Source: Kaistella pullorum (GTDB lineage Bacteria; Bacteroidota; Bacteroidia; Flavobacteriales; Weeksellaceae). From it: a DNA stretch of 64,000 nt. This document shows positions 17,355-25,230 of this stretch, piece by piece. The notes below the pieces were generated by a model. The model saw only the letters and a program-made list of their open reading frames with translations, ran no database searches and was not told the origin of the DNA. Both the position numbers and the translations under genes were made by a program. Position 1 is the first letter of the stretch. Every line of letters starts with the position of its first letter. The stretch spans positions 118,374 through 182,373 of the forward strand of contig NZ_JACSPS010000001.1 in NCBI RefSeq assembly GCF_014837035.1. The letters are read 5' to 3'.

Positions 17355-17768
17355 ATGTCGCCACACGAACTCGCCCAATACATGCTCGATCAGGATCACT
17401 TTTCGCAATGGATGGGCATCCGACTCATCGAAGTCCGCGAAAAATACTGCCGCATCGAAATGCCGGTAAAACAGGAAATGATCAACGGTTTAAGAACTGT
17501 TCACGGGGGCATAACGTTTTCACTGGCAGATTCAGCACTCGCATTTTCAAGCAATAACACGAATGACGCTTCAGTAGCTTTGCACTGCGCGATGAATTTT
17601 ACGAAAGCGGTGAAAATGGGTGATACATTAACTGCAGAATCTATTTTAATTTCCGATACCCGAAAAACCGGGGTTTATGATATTTCAATCCGTAACCAAA
17701 ATGATATTCTGGTAGCTAGTTTTCGCGGCACGGTCTATAAAATTGATAAGAAAGTGACTGACTTATAA
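17355..17768 (+). CDS. paaI: Hydroxyphenylacetyl-CoA thioesterase PaaI
   Basis: 137 residues, hot-dog fold. GLRTVHGGITFSLADSALAF near 49-68 has the HGG and the catalytic acid position of PaaI thioesterases. ALHCAMNFTKAVKMGDTLTAES and DIRNQND-like strands follow. PaaI hydrolyses dead-end aryl-CoA esters and so rescues CoA in phenylacetate degradation. It is the last paa gene here; paaK, paaF, paaJ, paaZ, paaA and paaE are not visible. Confidence 0.93.
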   Translation: MSPHELAQYMLDQDHFSQWMGIRLIEVREKYCRIEMPVKQEMINGLRTVHGGITFSLADSALAFSSNNTNDASVALHCAMNFTKAVKMGDTLTAESILISDTRKTGVYDISIRNQNDILVASFRGTVYKIDKKVTDL

Positions 17769-17820
17769 CTCAAAATGTTTAGTTTTAGCGTTTTTTAACA
17801 TTATTGACAATAAGTTCTTC

Positions 17821-19041
17821 ATGAAACAAACTTTACTTCTTTGCATGCTGATGTTTTCAGCATTTCTATCTTCACAGATCAAATTCGAAAACGGATATTA
17901 CATCAACAATGCTGGTGAAAAAACAGAAGTCCTGATACGGGATCTTGATTGGATTGCCAATCCGGTTTCATTCCAATACAAACTATCCGAAGCAGATGAA
18001 GTGAAAACCGCCACCATCAAGGACGTGCAGGAATTCAAAGCCTACAATGGTGATAAATATGTACGCGCCAACGTACAAATCGACCGTGCGAGCCAACGGT
18101 TAAGCGATTTGACATACAAAGCTGAACCTGATTATAAGCGTGAAACGGTTTTTCTGAAAGAACTGGTAGCCGGAAAGGCGCGTCTTTTCAAATACAGCGA
18201 CGGCGGCATCAACCGCTATTTTTACCAGATGAATGACGGCGAAATCACTGTGCTGATTTACAAACCGTATTTGGTTTCCAATGACCAGGTGGCATACAAT
18301 ATGGATTTCCAGAAACAGCTCAAAGAAAGTTTTACATGCAAAACCGACACGCAGAGTAGTTTTGCAAATCTCCGGCATGAGGAAAAAGCCCTGGTGAACT
18401 TATTTTTAGCACAAAACCGCTGCCTGGACCCGGACTTTGTAGAGGCTGAAAAAACCAAAACCAAACAGTTCAATGTGAATATCCGGCCAAGAGTTAATTT
18501 CAGTTCATTCACAGCACAAAACGCTGGTTATAACGTTGACACAGATTTTGGCAGCCAGACGACTTTTGGTCTGGGTCTCGAGCTTGAATACATTCTTCCA
18601 TTTGGAAAGAGTAGATGGGCCATTGTTGCGGAACCCAATTACCGCTATTACAAAAGCAGTTTAACGCAGTTCAGAAACGATAGTTACATTTTCACTCCGA
18701 TAGACTCCACAGTAGATTACAAAACCATCGAGTTGCCATTCGGCATTCGGTATTATCTGCATCTGTCTCCCAAATCTAAGCTATTTGTCAATGCACTGTA
18801 TGTATTTGATATCCCGGTTGGTGCTGATGCATCGATCACCAGCGGCACCTCTTTATTACTGTCAACCGATTTCGAGGGAGGAGTGGAGCCCGCGGCAGGA
18901 TTCGGCTTAGGCTACAGTTTCAACAATAAATTTGGCGCGGAGTTCAGGGTTTTCACAGACAGGTCGTTTTTCCCAGAAAACAGAGGTTACACGAGTAATT
19001 TTAAAAACACTTCGTTCATCCTGAGCTATAATCTCTTTTAG
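17821..19041 (+). CDS. Outer-membrane beta-barrel protein, unknown function
   Basis: 406 residues with a signal peptide (MKQTLLLCMLMFSAFLSSQ). The N-terminal half (about 20-200) is a soluble domain with GYYINNAGEKTEVLIRDLDW and GEITVLIYKP. The C-terminal half (about 205-406) has alternating strands and ends in an aromatic, FKNTSFILSYNLF, as in flavobacterial outer-membrane barrels with an N-terminal globular domain. I do not know its ligand or role. It starts 52 nt after paaI, but nothing ties it to phenylacetate. Confidence 0.8.
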   Translation: MKQTLLLCMLMFSAFLSSQIKFENGYYINNAGEKTEVLIRDLDWIANPVSFQYKLSEADEVKTATIKDVQEFKAYNGDKYVRANVQIDRASQRLSDLTYKAEPDYKRETVFLKELVAGKARLFKYSDGGINRYFYQMNDGEITVLIYKPYLVSNDQVAYNMDFQKQLKESFTCKTDTQSSFANLRHEEKALVNLFLAQNRCLDPDFVEAEKTKTKQFNVNIRPRVNFSSFTAQNAGYNVDTDFGSQTTFGLGLELEYILPFGKSRWAIVAEPNYRYYKSSLTQFRNDSYIFTPIDSTVDYKTIELPFGIRYYLHLSPKSKLFVNALYVFDIPVGADASITSGTSLLLSTDFEGGVEPAAGFGLGYSFNNKFGAEFRVFTDRSFFPENRGYTSNFKNTSFILSYNLF

Positions 19042-19255
19042 GTAATAATTTAATGTATGAATGTATAAATACTCGGGTGGCTAAGTAATTGGCTGCCCGA
19101 ACACTTTTTTGAATGCCGCCATAAAAACTTTAATCACGGCGAAAAAGTGGATGCACAGAGACCACTAAGCGAGGCTAAACATCGGTTGCAATTTGACCAC
19201 AGAGAAACACTGGACTCACAGAGGACATGCAGGATTTGCGAATTTAAGGGTGTTG

Positions 19256-19480
19256 AAAAATGACTTAGGAGATTTTTGCGTTAAAAAATTATCAATGAGT
19301 TTCGTTAAAAAATTTCCTTTGTCTGAGTGGCGGCAAGCCATTTCAATCGAAGAAAACCAATTGTCTCCGCCCGAGTTTAGGAAATTTTAGAAACTCATTG
19401 ATAATTTTAGCAAAAAGATCCAAGTCTTGTCCGCCGCGGCGGATTGTTCTTTTGCATCAAGGCAAAAGAACTAAACCCCC
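19256..19480. repeat. Dispersed intergenic element, copy 1 (inverted relative to 45.3-45.6 kb)
   Basis: Positions 19256-19284 are a perfect 29-nt reverse complement of 45584-45612. Further blocks (19311-19328, 19425-19440, 19451-19464) match 45536-45551, 45325-45340 and 45299-45312 in inverted order with small changes. The rest of the 19042-19585 gap has direct-repeat remnants (CACAGAG units near 19.15-19.22 kb) and a GC-rich palindrome TCCGCCGCGGCGGA at 19431-19444. No protein gene is convincing. Confidence 0.75.
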
Positions 19481-19540
19481 GCGCAAACCCGCGTCTTCAG
19501 CTCCCCCAAAAAAAATTAAAAAACATTTTTTTAAAAAAGA

Positions 19541-19572
19541 TGTAACAAAAGCGCGAACTTCACTGTCTTACC
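19541..19572 (+). promoter_or_regulatory. Probable ECF-type promoter of the sigma-factor operon
   Basis: TGTAACA (19541-19547) and GTCTTACC (19565-19572), 17 nt apart, end 13 nt before the sigma-factor ATG. The pattern is unlike the housekeeping TTG/TAnnTTTG type and looks like an extracytoplasmic-function sigma promoter, so the operon may be self-activated. This is pattern inference. Confidence 0.45.
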
Positions 19573-19585
19573 TATAAACTAAGCT

Positions 19586-20095
19586 ATGACTCATGCAATC
19601 TTTAAGGATACGGTATTCTGTCTCAAGGATGAGATGTACCGTTTTGCGAAAAGATTTGTGATGAGCAGCGATGAGGCTGAAGATGTGGTGCAGGACCTCA
19701 TGATGAAGTTCTGGCAGAAAAAAGAAGAGTTGGCCACCTTCGGAAACATCAAATCTTATGCAATGCGTTCGGTGAAGAATGAGTGCCTGAACAGATTAAA
19801 GCATCACGACGTGAAAATGGGTTTTGCAGATTTTCAGCTTCACAGAAGCGAGCTTTATCAGATGGAAACCAATAATATGAAAGAGCATATTCTCGGTTTC
19901 ATCAGGCAGTTGCCCGAAAAGCAGAAAGCCGTCATTCACCTCAGAGATGTAGAAGAATACGACATTTCAGAGATAGCGGAAACGCTGGACATGGAAGAAA
20001 ACGCAGTAAGGGTCAACCTGATGCGTGCGAGACAGAAAATTAAGGAACAGATCACCCAATTGATGAATTATGAAAACCGACAAATCTCAGGATAA
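19586..20095 (+). CDS. ECF-subfamily RNA polymerase sigma-70 factor
   Basis: 169 residues. Region 2 shows SSDEAEDVVQDLMMKFWQKK (about 29-48), region 4 shows LPEKQKAVIHLRDVEEYDIS and the helix-turn-helix EIAETLDMEENAVRVNLMRA. It directs transcription of an unknown regulon. The last 26 nt overlap the next gene, which has the short cytoplasmic head, one membrane helix and periplasmic tail expected of a membrane anti-sigma partner. A candidate autoregulatory promoter is just upstream. Confidence 0.95.
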   Translation: MTHAIFKDTVFCLKDEMYRFAKRFVMSSDEAEDVVQDLMMKFWQKKEELATFGNIKSYAMRSVKNECLNRLKHHDVKMGFADFQLHRSELYQMETNNMKEHILGFIRQLPEKQKAVIHLRDVEEYDISEIAETLDMEENAVRVNLMRARQKIKEQITQLMNYENRQISG

Positions 20096-20723
20096 GTACA
20101 CCGAAATCTTTCAGGAGCTCAGGGAAGAGAAGATGAACTGGGATTTCGAAGACTTCCTGGCGGAAGCTGAAAAAGAGGAAACACCGGTCATTAAGATCTC
20201 CGAAAAGAAAAGCGCGTCTTTTCCGAAGTTTTACTGGCTCGCGGCAAGTGTTGTACTGCTTGCCTCGTTGGGATTTTTCCTTAAATTTTCAAATGAAACC
20301 GGAATTGATGAACAGGACCAGTTGGTAAAGACTGAAATCATTAAACAGAAAGAAATAGTAAACCCTGAAATCGGGTACGCCGCCCTTCAGCAGAATGATT
20401 CCATAAAAACCGACAGCATTAAAGCCGAAACTCCGGTGACCACAGATGCCGAAATAATGGATAAAATACTGCCCAAAAGAGGCCGGATCAAACGGAACAC
20501 GCGCCCTGTCTATGTACAGAACAGCGCGCCTGAAAAATCTGCAGAGAAAAATACCGAAACAGTGCCGGATTACAACAGCAGTTATGTAATCATCAACGGG
20601 CAGCGGATTGAGGATGAGCAGGAAGCCATCGATGTGGCCAAATATTCCTTCCGCATCCTGTCCGAGAATGTTTCGAAAACCGTCGCACAGACCGATGTGC
20701 TGGGCGACTACAGCGACTATTAA
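20070..20723 (+). CDS. Single-pass membrane protein, candidate anti-sigma factor
   Basis: 217 residues. An acidic/charged cytoplasmic segment (about 1-55) is followed by one transmembrane helix FYWLAASVVLLASLGFFLKF near 52-71 and a long polar periplasmic region with many K/E/T/P and the ending SENVSKTVAQTDVLGDYSDY. Start overlaps the sigma-factor gene by 26 nt, the arrangement typical of sigma/anti-sigma pairs. I see no zinc-binding HxxxCxxC motif, so it is not a classic ZAS anti-sigma factor. Function is inferred from position and topology only. Confidence 0.7.
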   Translation: MKTDKSQDKYTEIFQELREEKMNWDFEDFLAEAEKEETPVIKISEKKSASFPKFYWLAASVVLLASLGFFLKFSNETGIDEQDQLVKTEIIKQKEIVNPEIGYAALQQNDSIKTDSIKAETPVTTDAEIMDKILPKRGRIKRNTRPVYVQNSAPEKSAEKNTETVPDYNSSYVIINGQRIEDEQEAIDVAKYSFRILSENVSKTVAQTDVLGDYSDY

Positions 20724-20785
20724 CGTTACAATCAACGGCTCAGTTCATTTAATAACAGAATCAAGCCTTAAAAAATTAAAATATC

Positions 20786-22048
20786 ATGAAAAAGCTACTC
20801 TTTATATTCGCCCTTTTCTTTTCTTTATTAAATGTAAATGCGCAGAAAGAAAAACTCGACCAGTTATTCGAAAAATACCAGGAAACAGAAGGCGTAACTT
20901 CGATAAAGATCGCCAAACCGATGTTCAGCATGCTGAATAAACTCAACATCAATGATTCGGAACTCGATCAGATCAAACCGATCTTAAGCAAGATCAACGG
21001 CATTAAAATTCTGATCGTAGAAAAACCTGAGGCTGCTGCGACACCCGGTTCTGAAACGAAAATGACGCCGCTGAGCTTTAAGAATTTACAGTCGGATATC
21101 GCTGCCTCGATCAAAAACATGAAATACGAGGAACTGATCACAGTGAACAGCAAAGACAACCAAATCAAGTTCCTGTCCACCGATGCGAGCAACGGAATCC
21201 TCGACGACCTGCTTTTAAACATCAGTTCCGGCGACAACACCGTACTGATGATGCTCGATGGAAAGATTTCAATGGATGACGTGAATAAAATGGTGTCGGA
21301 AGCCCAAAATGCAGGTTCCAAATCCAGTGCAGCGCCTGAAAAATCAGCTGCAGCTTCAGCTACACAGGTTCGCAACGTCGGAAAATTCACTGGGATCAAT
21401 GCCTCAAGTGGCGTGAAAGTGAATTTCACGCAGGGTAATAACCAAAGCGTAACCGTTGATGCCGACGCTGACCTGCAACAATACGTGGTGACCGAAGTGA
21501 AAAACGGCATCCTGCACATCGGTATCGACAACCGCAACAACCGGAAACTCAACTTTAAGAAACTGCTCGTCACCGTGGAAGCGCCAAGGCTGAGCAGTGT
21601 GGCCGCAAGTTCCGGCGCGACGTTCATGACCGTAAATACCGTGCGGGAAGACAGTTTTGAAGCCGAAGTATCCTCGGGCGCCAACCTGAACTCAGACGTC
21701 ATCGCCCGGAAATCGGGCGTGCTGAAACTTACCTCGGGGGCCAGCGCAAGATTGGGCATCGACACTGAAAACTTTACCTTCAGCGGCACCAGCGGATCCA
21801 GCGCAACCGTTACAGGCAAAGCCAACACGGCCAATTTTGACCTGACAAGCGCGGCGAGCTGCAACGCACAGGACCTGATTACTTCTTCAGCGGCAGTGAC
21901 GGCTTCATCCGGCTCAAGCCTGAAAGTGCACACGACCGGTTCACTGCGTGGCGAGGCGGGTTCAGGAGCGTCTGTCCGCTACAAAGGCGCACCAAAAGCA
22001 GTTTCGGATATCAAAACATCAAGCGGCGGCAGCATCCGTGCCATGTAG
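20786..22048 (+). CDS. Secreted DUF4252 - GIN-domain (DUF2807) fusion protein
   Basis: 420 residues with a signal peptide (MKKLLFIFALFFSLLNVNAQ). Residues of about 21-175 are DUF4252: EGVTSIKIAKPMFSMLNKL, then NISSGDNTVLMMLDGKIS. Residues of about 195-420 are a GIN/DUF2807 beta-helix domain: VGKFTGINASSGVKVNFTQG, LLVTVEAPRLSSVAASSGAT, and repeated SSGA/TSGAS turns to the end at SDIKTSSGGSIRAM. GIN domains are predicted to be surface- or periplasm-located adhesin-like heads. The two domains are more often separate proteins. Third gene of the sigma-factor operon. Confidence 0.85.
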   Translation: MKKLLFIFALFFSLLNVNAQKEKLDQLFEKYQETEGVTSIKIAKPMFSMLNKLNINDSELDQIKPILSKINGIKILIVEKPEAAATPGSETKMTPLSFKNLQSDIAASIKNMKYEELITVNSKDNQIKFLSTDASNGILDDLLLNISSGDNTVLMMLDGKISMDDVNKMVSEAQNAGSKSSAAPEKSAAASATQVRNVGKFTGINASSGVKVNFTQGNNQSVTVDADADLQQYVVTEVKNGILHIGIDNRNNRKLNFKKLLVTVEAPRLSSVAASSGATFMTVNTVREDSFEAEVSSGANLNSDVIARKSGVLKLTSGASARLGIDTENFTFSGTSGSSATVTGKANTANFDLTSAASCNAQDLITSSAAVTASSGSSLKVHTTGSLRGEAGSGASVRYKGAPKAVSDIKTSSGGSIRAM

Positions 22049-22051
22049 CCG

Positions 22052-22098
22052 ATGGCTCCCTGCTACCTGCCTCCCGCCTCCTGCCTCCTGCCTCCTGC
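22052..22098 (+). repeat. CTGCCTCC array
   Basis: Short run of CTGCCTCC/CCGCCTCC/CTGCCTAA units between the stop of the DUF4252-GIN gene and the next ATG. Related in style to the array at 13.3 kb but with a different unit. Confidence 0.75.
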
Positions 22099-22120
22099 CT
22101 AACTCATTAACGCCTACATC

Positions 22121-22642
22121 ATGAAAAAACTATCTCTCCTATTCCTGAGCTTTACGCTTCTCATCCTGCAGTCATGCATCGTCTCCAGTTCCCCGAAAAT
22201 GGGCTTTTTCGACAATCCCTACCATGATTACAGCGACGCGAAATTTACCAGCGTGAATGTACCGATGTTCTTGGCCAAACCCATGGTAAAGAAAGCCCTG
22301 CGCGAAGAACCCGACAGTGAAGCACTCATCGCCCTGGTGAAAAAAATATCAGATATAAAAGTGATGACCGTGGAAAACGGAAATCCGCAGATGCTTGGTG
22401 ACCTCACGAAATACCTTACCAGGAACAATTTCACCGAATGGATGACCGTAAAGAAGGAGACCGAAACCATCGATTTCCGCGCGAAACAGAACGGTGACAC
22501 CATCCGCAAGTTACTGATCACGGTGAAATCAGGTAACGAACTGGTTTTCGTAGATGTATCGGGCAGATTCACCGCGGATGACATTTCGGAAATCATTAAT
22601 TATTCCCAGAAAAAGGACGTCAAAAAACTGGTTTCAAACTAA
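22121..22642 (+). CDS. DUF4252 lipoprotein
   Basis: 173 residues. MKKLSLLFLSFTLLILQSCI has a lipobox cysteine near residue 19. The mature part, MGFFDNPYHDYSDAKFTSVN to VSGRFTADDISEIINYSQK, follows the DUF4252 pattern of the preceding gene and is probably its paralogue without the GIN domain. DUF4252 genes recur beside ECF sigma factors in flavobacteria. Location: periplasmic face of a membrane. Function unknown. Confidence 0.82.
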   Translation: MKKLSLLFLSFTLLILQSCIVSSSPKMGFFDNPYHDYSDAKFTSVNVPMFLAKPMVKKALREEPDSEALIALVKKISDIKVMTVENGNPQMLGDLTKYLTRNNFTEWMTVKKETETIDFRAKQNGDTIRKLLITVKSGNELVFVDVSGRFTADDISEIINYSQKKDVKKLVSN

Positions 22643-22783
22643 ACGTTTAAGTACAGTTACACCAAATTGCGTCCATTCCCGCTCGCCGCGGCGGCTTTTC
22701 AGTTGGATCTCTCCTACAGGCCGACTTAAAAAGTTTGACCAGCGTTTTCAAAAAAGGCACCCTGTTTGCATAAGCACCTGAAA

Positions 22784-23089
22784 ATGACGGTTATGAAAAG
22801 CAAAGTGCTCATCCTCGATAATAAAATTTACTCACTTTCCGGGATCTCAAATTTCCTGAAACAGAAAAAATACGAAATCGTAAAACCCAGTGAAACCGAA
22901 AGCGCCTTCAATATCTGTTCGAGTGCGGACCTGAAGGCGGTGATCGTGGACCTGCGGTTATTCGGTGCGAAATCTAATGTTTTCCTGCAGAACCTGAAAG
23001 ACAATGTGCTGCCGGAAGATGTGAAACTGATTACTATCTCTGATACCATCTCGCCGCGACAGGTTTTTGATGACTTAAGGATGTGTTGA
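22784..23089 (+). CDS. Small receiver-like protein
   Basis: About 101 residues from the ATG at 22784 (a second ATG at 22793 also fits). SKVLILDNKIYSLSGISNFL resembles the first beta-alpha unit of a CheY-type receiver, and LKAVIVDLRLFGAKSNVFLQ carries an Asp at the usual phosphorylation place. The later LITISDTISPRQVFDDLRMC lacks a clear conserved Lys. The stand-alone protein may be a degenerate response-regulator receiver. Nothing in the neighbourhood supplies a kinase. Confidence 0.6.
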   Translation: MTVMKSKVLILDNKIYSLSGISNFLKQKKYEIVKPSETESAFNICSSADLKAVIVDLRLFGAKSNVFLQNLKDNVLPEDVKLITISDTISPRQVFDDLRMC

Positions 23090-23094
23090 GAGTT

Positions 23095-23170
23095 GGAGTG
23101 ATTGAGTTTTTGAGTATTTGAATTTTCAAATTTTCAAATTTTTCAAATTACCTCATTTTTACATTTTCAA
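23095..23170 (+). repeat. TTTTCAAA-type array
   Basis: Runs of TTTTCAAATT and TTTTTCAAATT, preceded by GAGTTTTTGAGTATTTGAA, between the receiver-like gene and the 43-codon ORF. Confidence 0.8.
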
Positions 23171-23221
23171 AATTCAAAGTTAGCTTCCACGCAATTTTGT
23201 TTAATTTAAATATATCAAGCC

Positions 23222-23353
23222 ATGGGAATTAAGCCAGGACCAAAAAAGATTGCCGAATCTACCGGCAAACCGGACAGACGTCAGCGCGACAATAAGGAAG
23301 CGCCAAAGAACGATCTGACCTTAAAACCGCATAAGCACAAAAAAGGCGACTGA
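23222..23353 (+). CDS. Small basic protein of 43 residues (hypothetical)
   Basis: ATG at 23222 to TGA at 23351. The product starts MGIKPGPKKIAESTGKPDRR and ends LTLKPHKHKKGD; it is very hydrophilic and lysine-rich, with no signal. It lies between low-complexity DNA and dispersed repeats yet has protein-like codon choice and a likely AT-rich promoter upstream (23.19-23.21 kb). I do not recognise the family. It could bind nucleic acid or be a conserved small protein of the genus; that is speculation. Confidence 0.5.
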   Translation: MGIKPGPKKIAESTGKPDRRQRDNKEAPKNDLTLKPHKHKKGD

Positions 23354-24184
23354 CCTGCGGCTGCTTTTTAGCGCATGAACATGACGTGAACCGGTGAGAT
23401 CCCTCCTTCGTCGGGACGACAACCAATACAGTCGGGATGACAACCGAACTTTTGTTAAACTTTAGATCATTCCTGGTGGAAGGGAGTTCTGTCATTCAGA
23501 ACGGAGCGTAGCGGAGTGAAGAATCTCAGCGTAGTGAAGAAATCAGCGAAGCGGTTCGACGCAGTCAATCTCAGTAAAGCGGTTCGATGGACTCAATCTC
23601 ATAAAACCTGCAGATCGGTCCGTACCAGATCGCTCCCCCGCTCCCGCACGATTGCATCCTGTGGCTCCCGATTGATACCATACAACCGATGTCGCGGATT
23701 TGTAATATTCCCGATGTCGCGGATTTGTAATATTTCCACACATTTTGTACTTCGAATTATGCCCGCCGTTGCCGCTGATCACGCTGATTGTCAGAGCGCG
23801 GTGTCATCCCGACGAAGGAGGGATCTCTTCTGCACATCTTCAAATTCTCAAATTACCACATTTTCAAATTTTCAAATTCTTATCCGGCCCCGTGTCATCG
23901 CGATCCGCCGCGGCGGAGACGGGATCTCTTTTTTGCGCAGCAAAAGTTCACATTCACGCATTCACCAATTCTCAAATTCTCAAATTACCCTTGTCATCCC
24001 GACGTCAGGAGGGATCTCTTTTGCGCAGCAAAAGCTCACGTTCAGGCATTCACCAATTTTCAAATTTTCAAATTTTTCAAATTTTTCAAATTACCTCATT
24101 AAGGAAAGATTACCCTGGTGCGCTCCGCAGTTGTCTTAATAAGAAAATCGGTAAATTGCGGCGCAAAATCAGAGCCTGCGCCCT
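23354..24184. repeat. Composite dispersed-repeat region (about 830 nt)
   Basis: No convincing gene. It is built of copies of a GATCCCTCCTTCGTCGGGAT motif and its reverse complement (23398-23424, 23803-23830, 23892-23933, 23991-24021), a TTAAACTTTAGATCATTCCT block (23455-23474), a CAGAACGGAGCGTAGCGGAG block (23497-23516), and TTTTCAAA-type arrays (23838-23880, 24050-24100). Several long open frames here are only products of the GC-rich repeats. It separates the sigma operon from the polysaccharide locus. Confidence 0.85.
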
Positions 24185-25033
24185 ATGAATCAAGACAAGC
24201 AAACCACGTATCAGATCTCTTCCAAACAGTCGGTTTTCGACCTTAACCTGCGTGAGGTCTGGCAGTACCGCGACCTGCTGCTGATGCTCGTCAAGCGTGA
24301 TTTCATTACCTTTTACAAACAGACCATCCTGGGCCCGCTCTGGTTTGTGGTACAGCCACTGCTAACCACCGCGATCTACGTGGTACTGTTCGGCAACATC
24401 GCGAAACTGTCCACCGACGGCACGCCACAGATTTTATTCTACCTATCGGGCATCACCATTTGGAACTACTTTTCGGAGAGCCTTACCAAAACCTCCACCG
24501 TCTTTACCGCCAATGCCGGAATGTTTGGCAAGGTTTATTTTCCGCGGCTGATCATGCCGCTGTCTATCGTCGCTTCTTCGCTCATGAAGTTCGCCGTGCA
24601 GTTTGGCATCTTCGTCCTGATCCTGCTGTACTATGTTTTTTTCACCAAAACCATCACCCCGAATGCGTGGGTACTGATTACGCCGTTTTTAGTGCTGCTG
24701 ATGGCGATGTTTGCGCTGGGTGTCGGCATGATATTTTCGTCGCTGACCACCAAGTATAAAGATCTCAGTTTCCTGCTTTCATTTGGGGTGCAGCTTTTCA
24801 TGTACATCACGCCGGTCGTCTATCCGGTGTCGGCCTTACCGGAAAAATACCGTTTTTTGCTCTATTTTAATCCGCTCTCCCCTATTTTTGAATGTTTCCG
24901 CTACGCCTTTCTGGGCTCGGGCAGTTTTGACCTGTTCAACCTGCTGTGGAGCGCAGGGTTCATTGTCGTCATTTTGGTGACCGGCACGGTGATCTTCAAT
25001 AAGGTGGAGAAGAACTTTATGGATACGGTGTAA
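24185..25033 (+). CDS. Polysaccharide ABC transporter permease, Wzm/TagG-like
   Basis: 282 residues with a cytoplasmic N-terminus (LNLREVWQYRDLLLMLVKRD) and about six membrane helices, the ABC-2 permease layout. GPLWFVVQPLLTTAIYVVLF, TTKYKDLSFLLSFGVQLFMY and ITPVVYPVSALPEKYRFLLY are conserved stretches of Wzm/TagG. The protein exports undecaprenyl-linked polysaccharide across the inner membrane with a Wzt-type ATPase. The only ATPase in the window is about 19 kb away on the other strand, at 43982-45247. Normally the two genes are adjacent. Higher GC than the glycosyltransferase genes further right. Confidence 0.93.
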   Translation: MNQDKQTTYQISSKQSVFDLNLREVWQYRDLLLMLVKRDFITFYKQTILGPLWFVVQPLLTTAIYVVLFGNIAKLSTDGTPQILFYLSGITIWNYFSESLTKTSTVFTANAGMFGKVYFPRLIMPLSIVASSLMKFAVQFGIFVLILLYYVFFTKTITPNAWVLITPFLVLLMAMFALGVGMIFSSLTTKYKDLSFLLSFGVQLFMYITPVVYPVSALPEKYRFLLYFNPLSPIFECFRYAFLGSGSFDLFNLLWSAGFIVVILVTGTVIFNKVEKNFMDTV

Positions 25034-25230
25034 TTTGAGAATTTGATGATTTGAGAATTTGAGAATGAGGTGATTTGAGAATGTGTCAATTTGAAAATTT
25101 GAGAATGTAGGGATCTGAAAATGTGGTGTGAGATTATTTGGAGTGGTGAACTGTGGTCTTCCTGATTCGCCGCGGCGGAGAAGGGACCTCGTCGGCAACG
25201 CAAACGCACCTATCACCCATAACTTACTGT
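25034..25230. repeat. TTTGAGAA-type array plus dispersed repeat
   Basis: Starts directly at the wzm-like stop codon with ATTTGAGAATTTGATGATTTG units, the reverse complement of the TTTTCAAA/TCTCAAA family, then a GCCGCGGCGG-type repeat at 25165-25190. Convergent ends of the two flanking genes meet here; no clear terminator hairpin with a T run. Confidence 0.8.

Noticed and set aside
19193-19390. 65-codon plus-strand frame between the beta-barrel gene and the sigma gene
   Set aside because: It overlaps the repeat element shared with 45.3-45.6 kb and has no protein character.
20968-21933. Long open frame on the minus strand opposite the DUF4252-GIN gene (about 320 codons)
   Set aside because: It is the mirror of a Ser/Ala-rich coding sequence, has no family features and lies wholly inside a well-supported gene.
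23838-24100. Possible CRISPR array from regularly recurring short units
   Set aside because: The units are 8-12 nt, degenerate, without unique spacers of equal length, and no cas genes are near.
23516-24188. Open frames of about 150-210 codons on the plus strand before wzm
   Set aside because: They run through dispersed GC-rich repeats and TTTTCAAA arrays; the translations are repeated repeat units with no domain or homology-like features.
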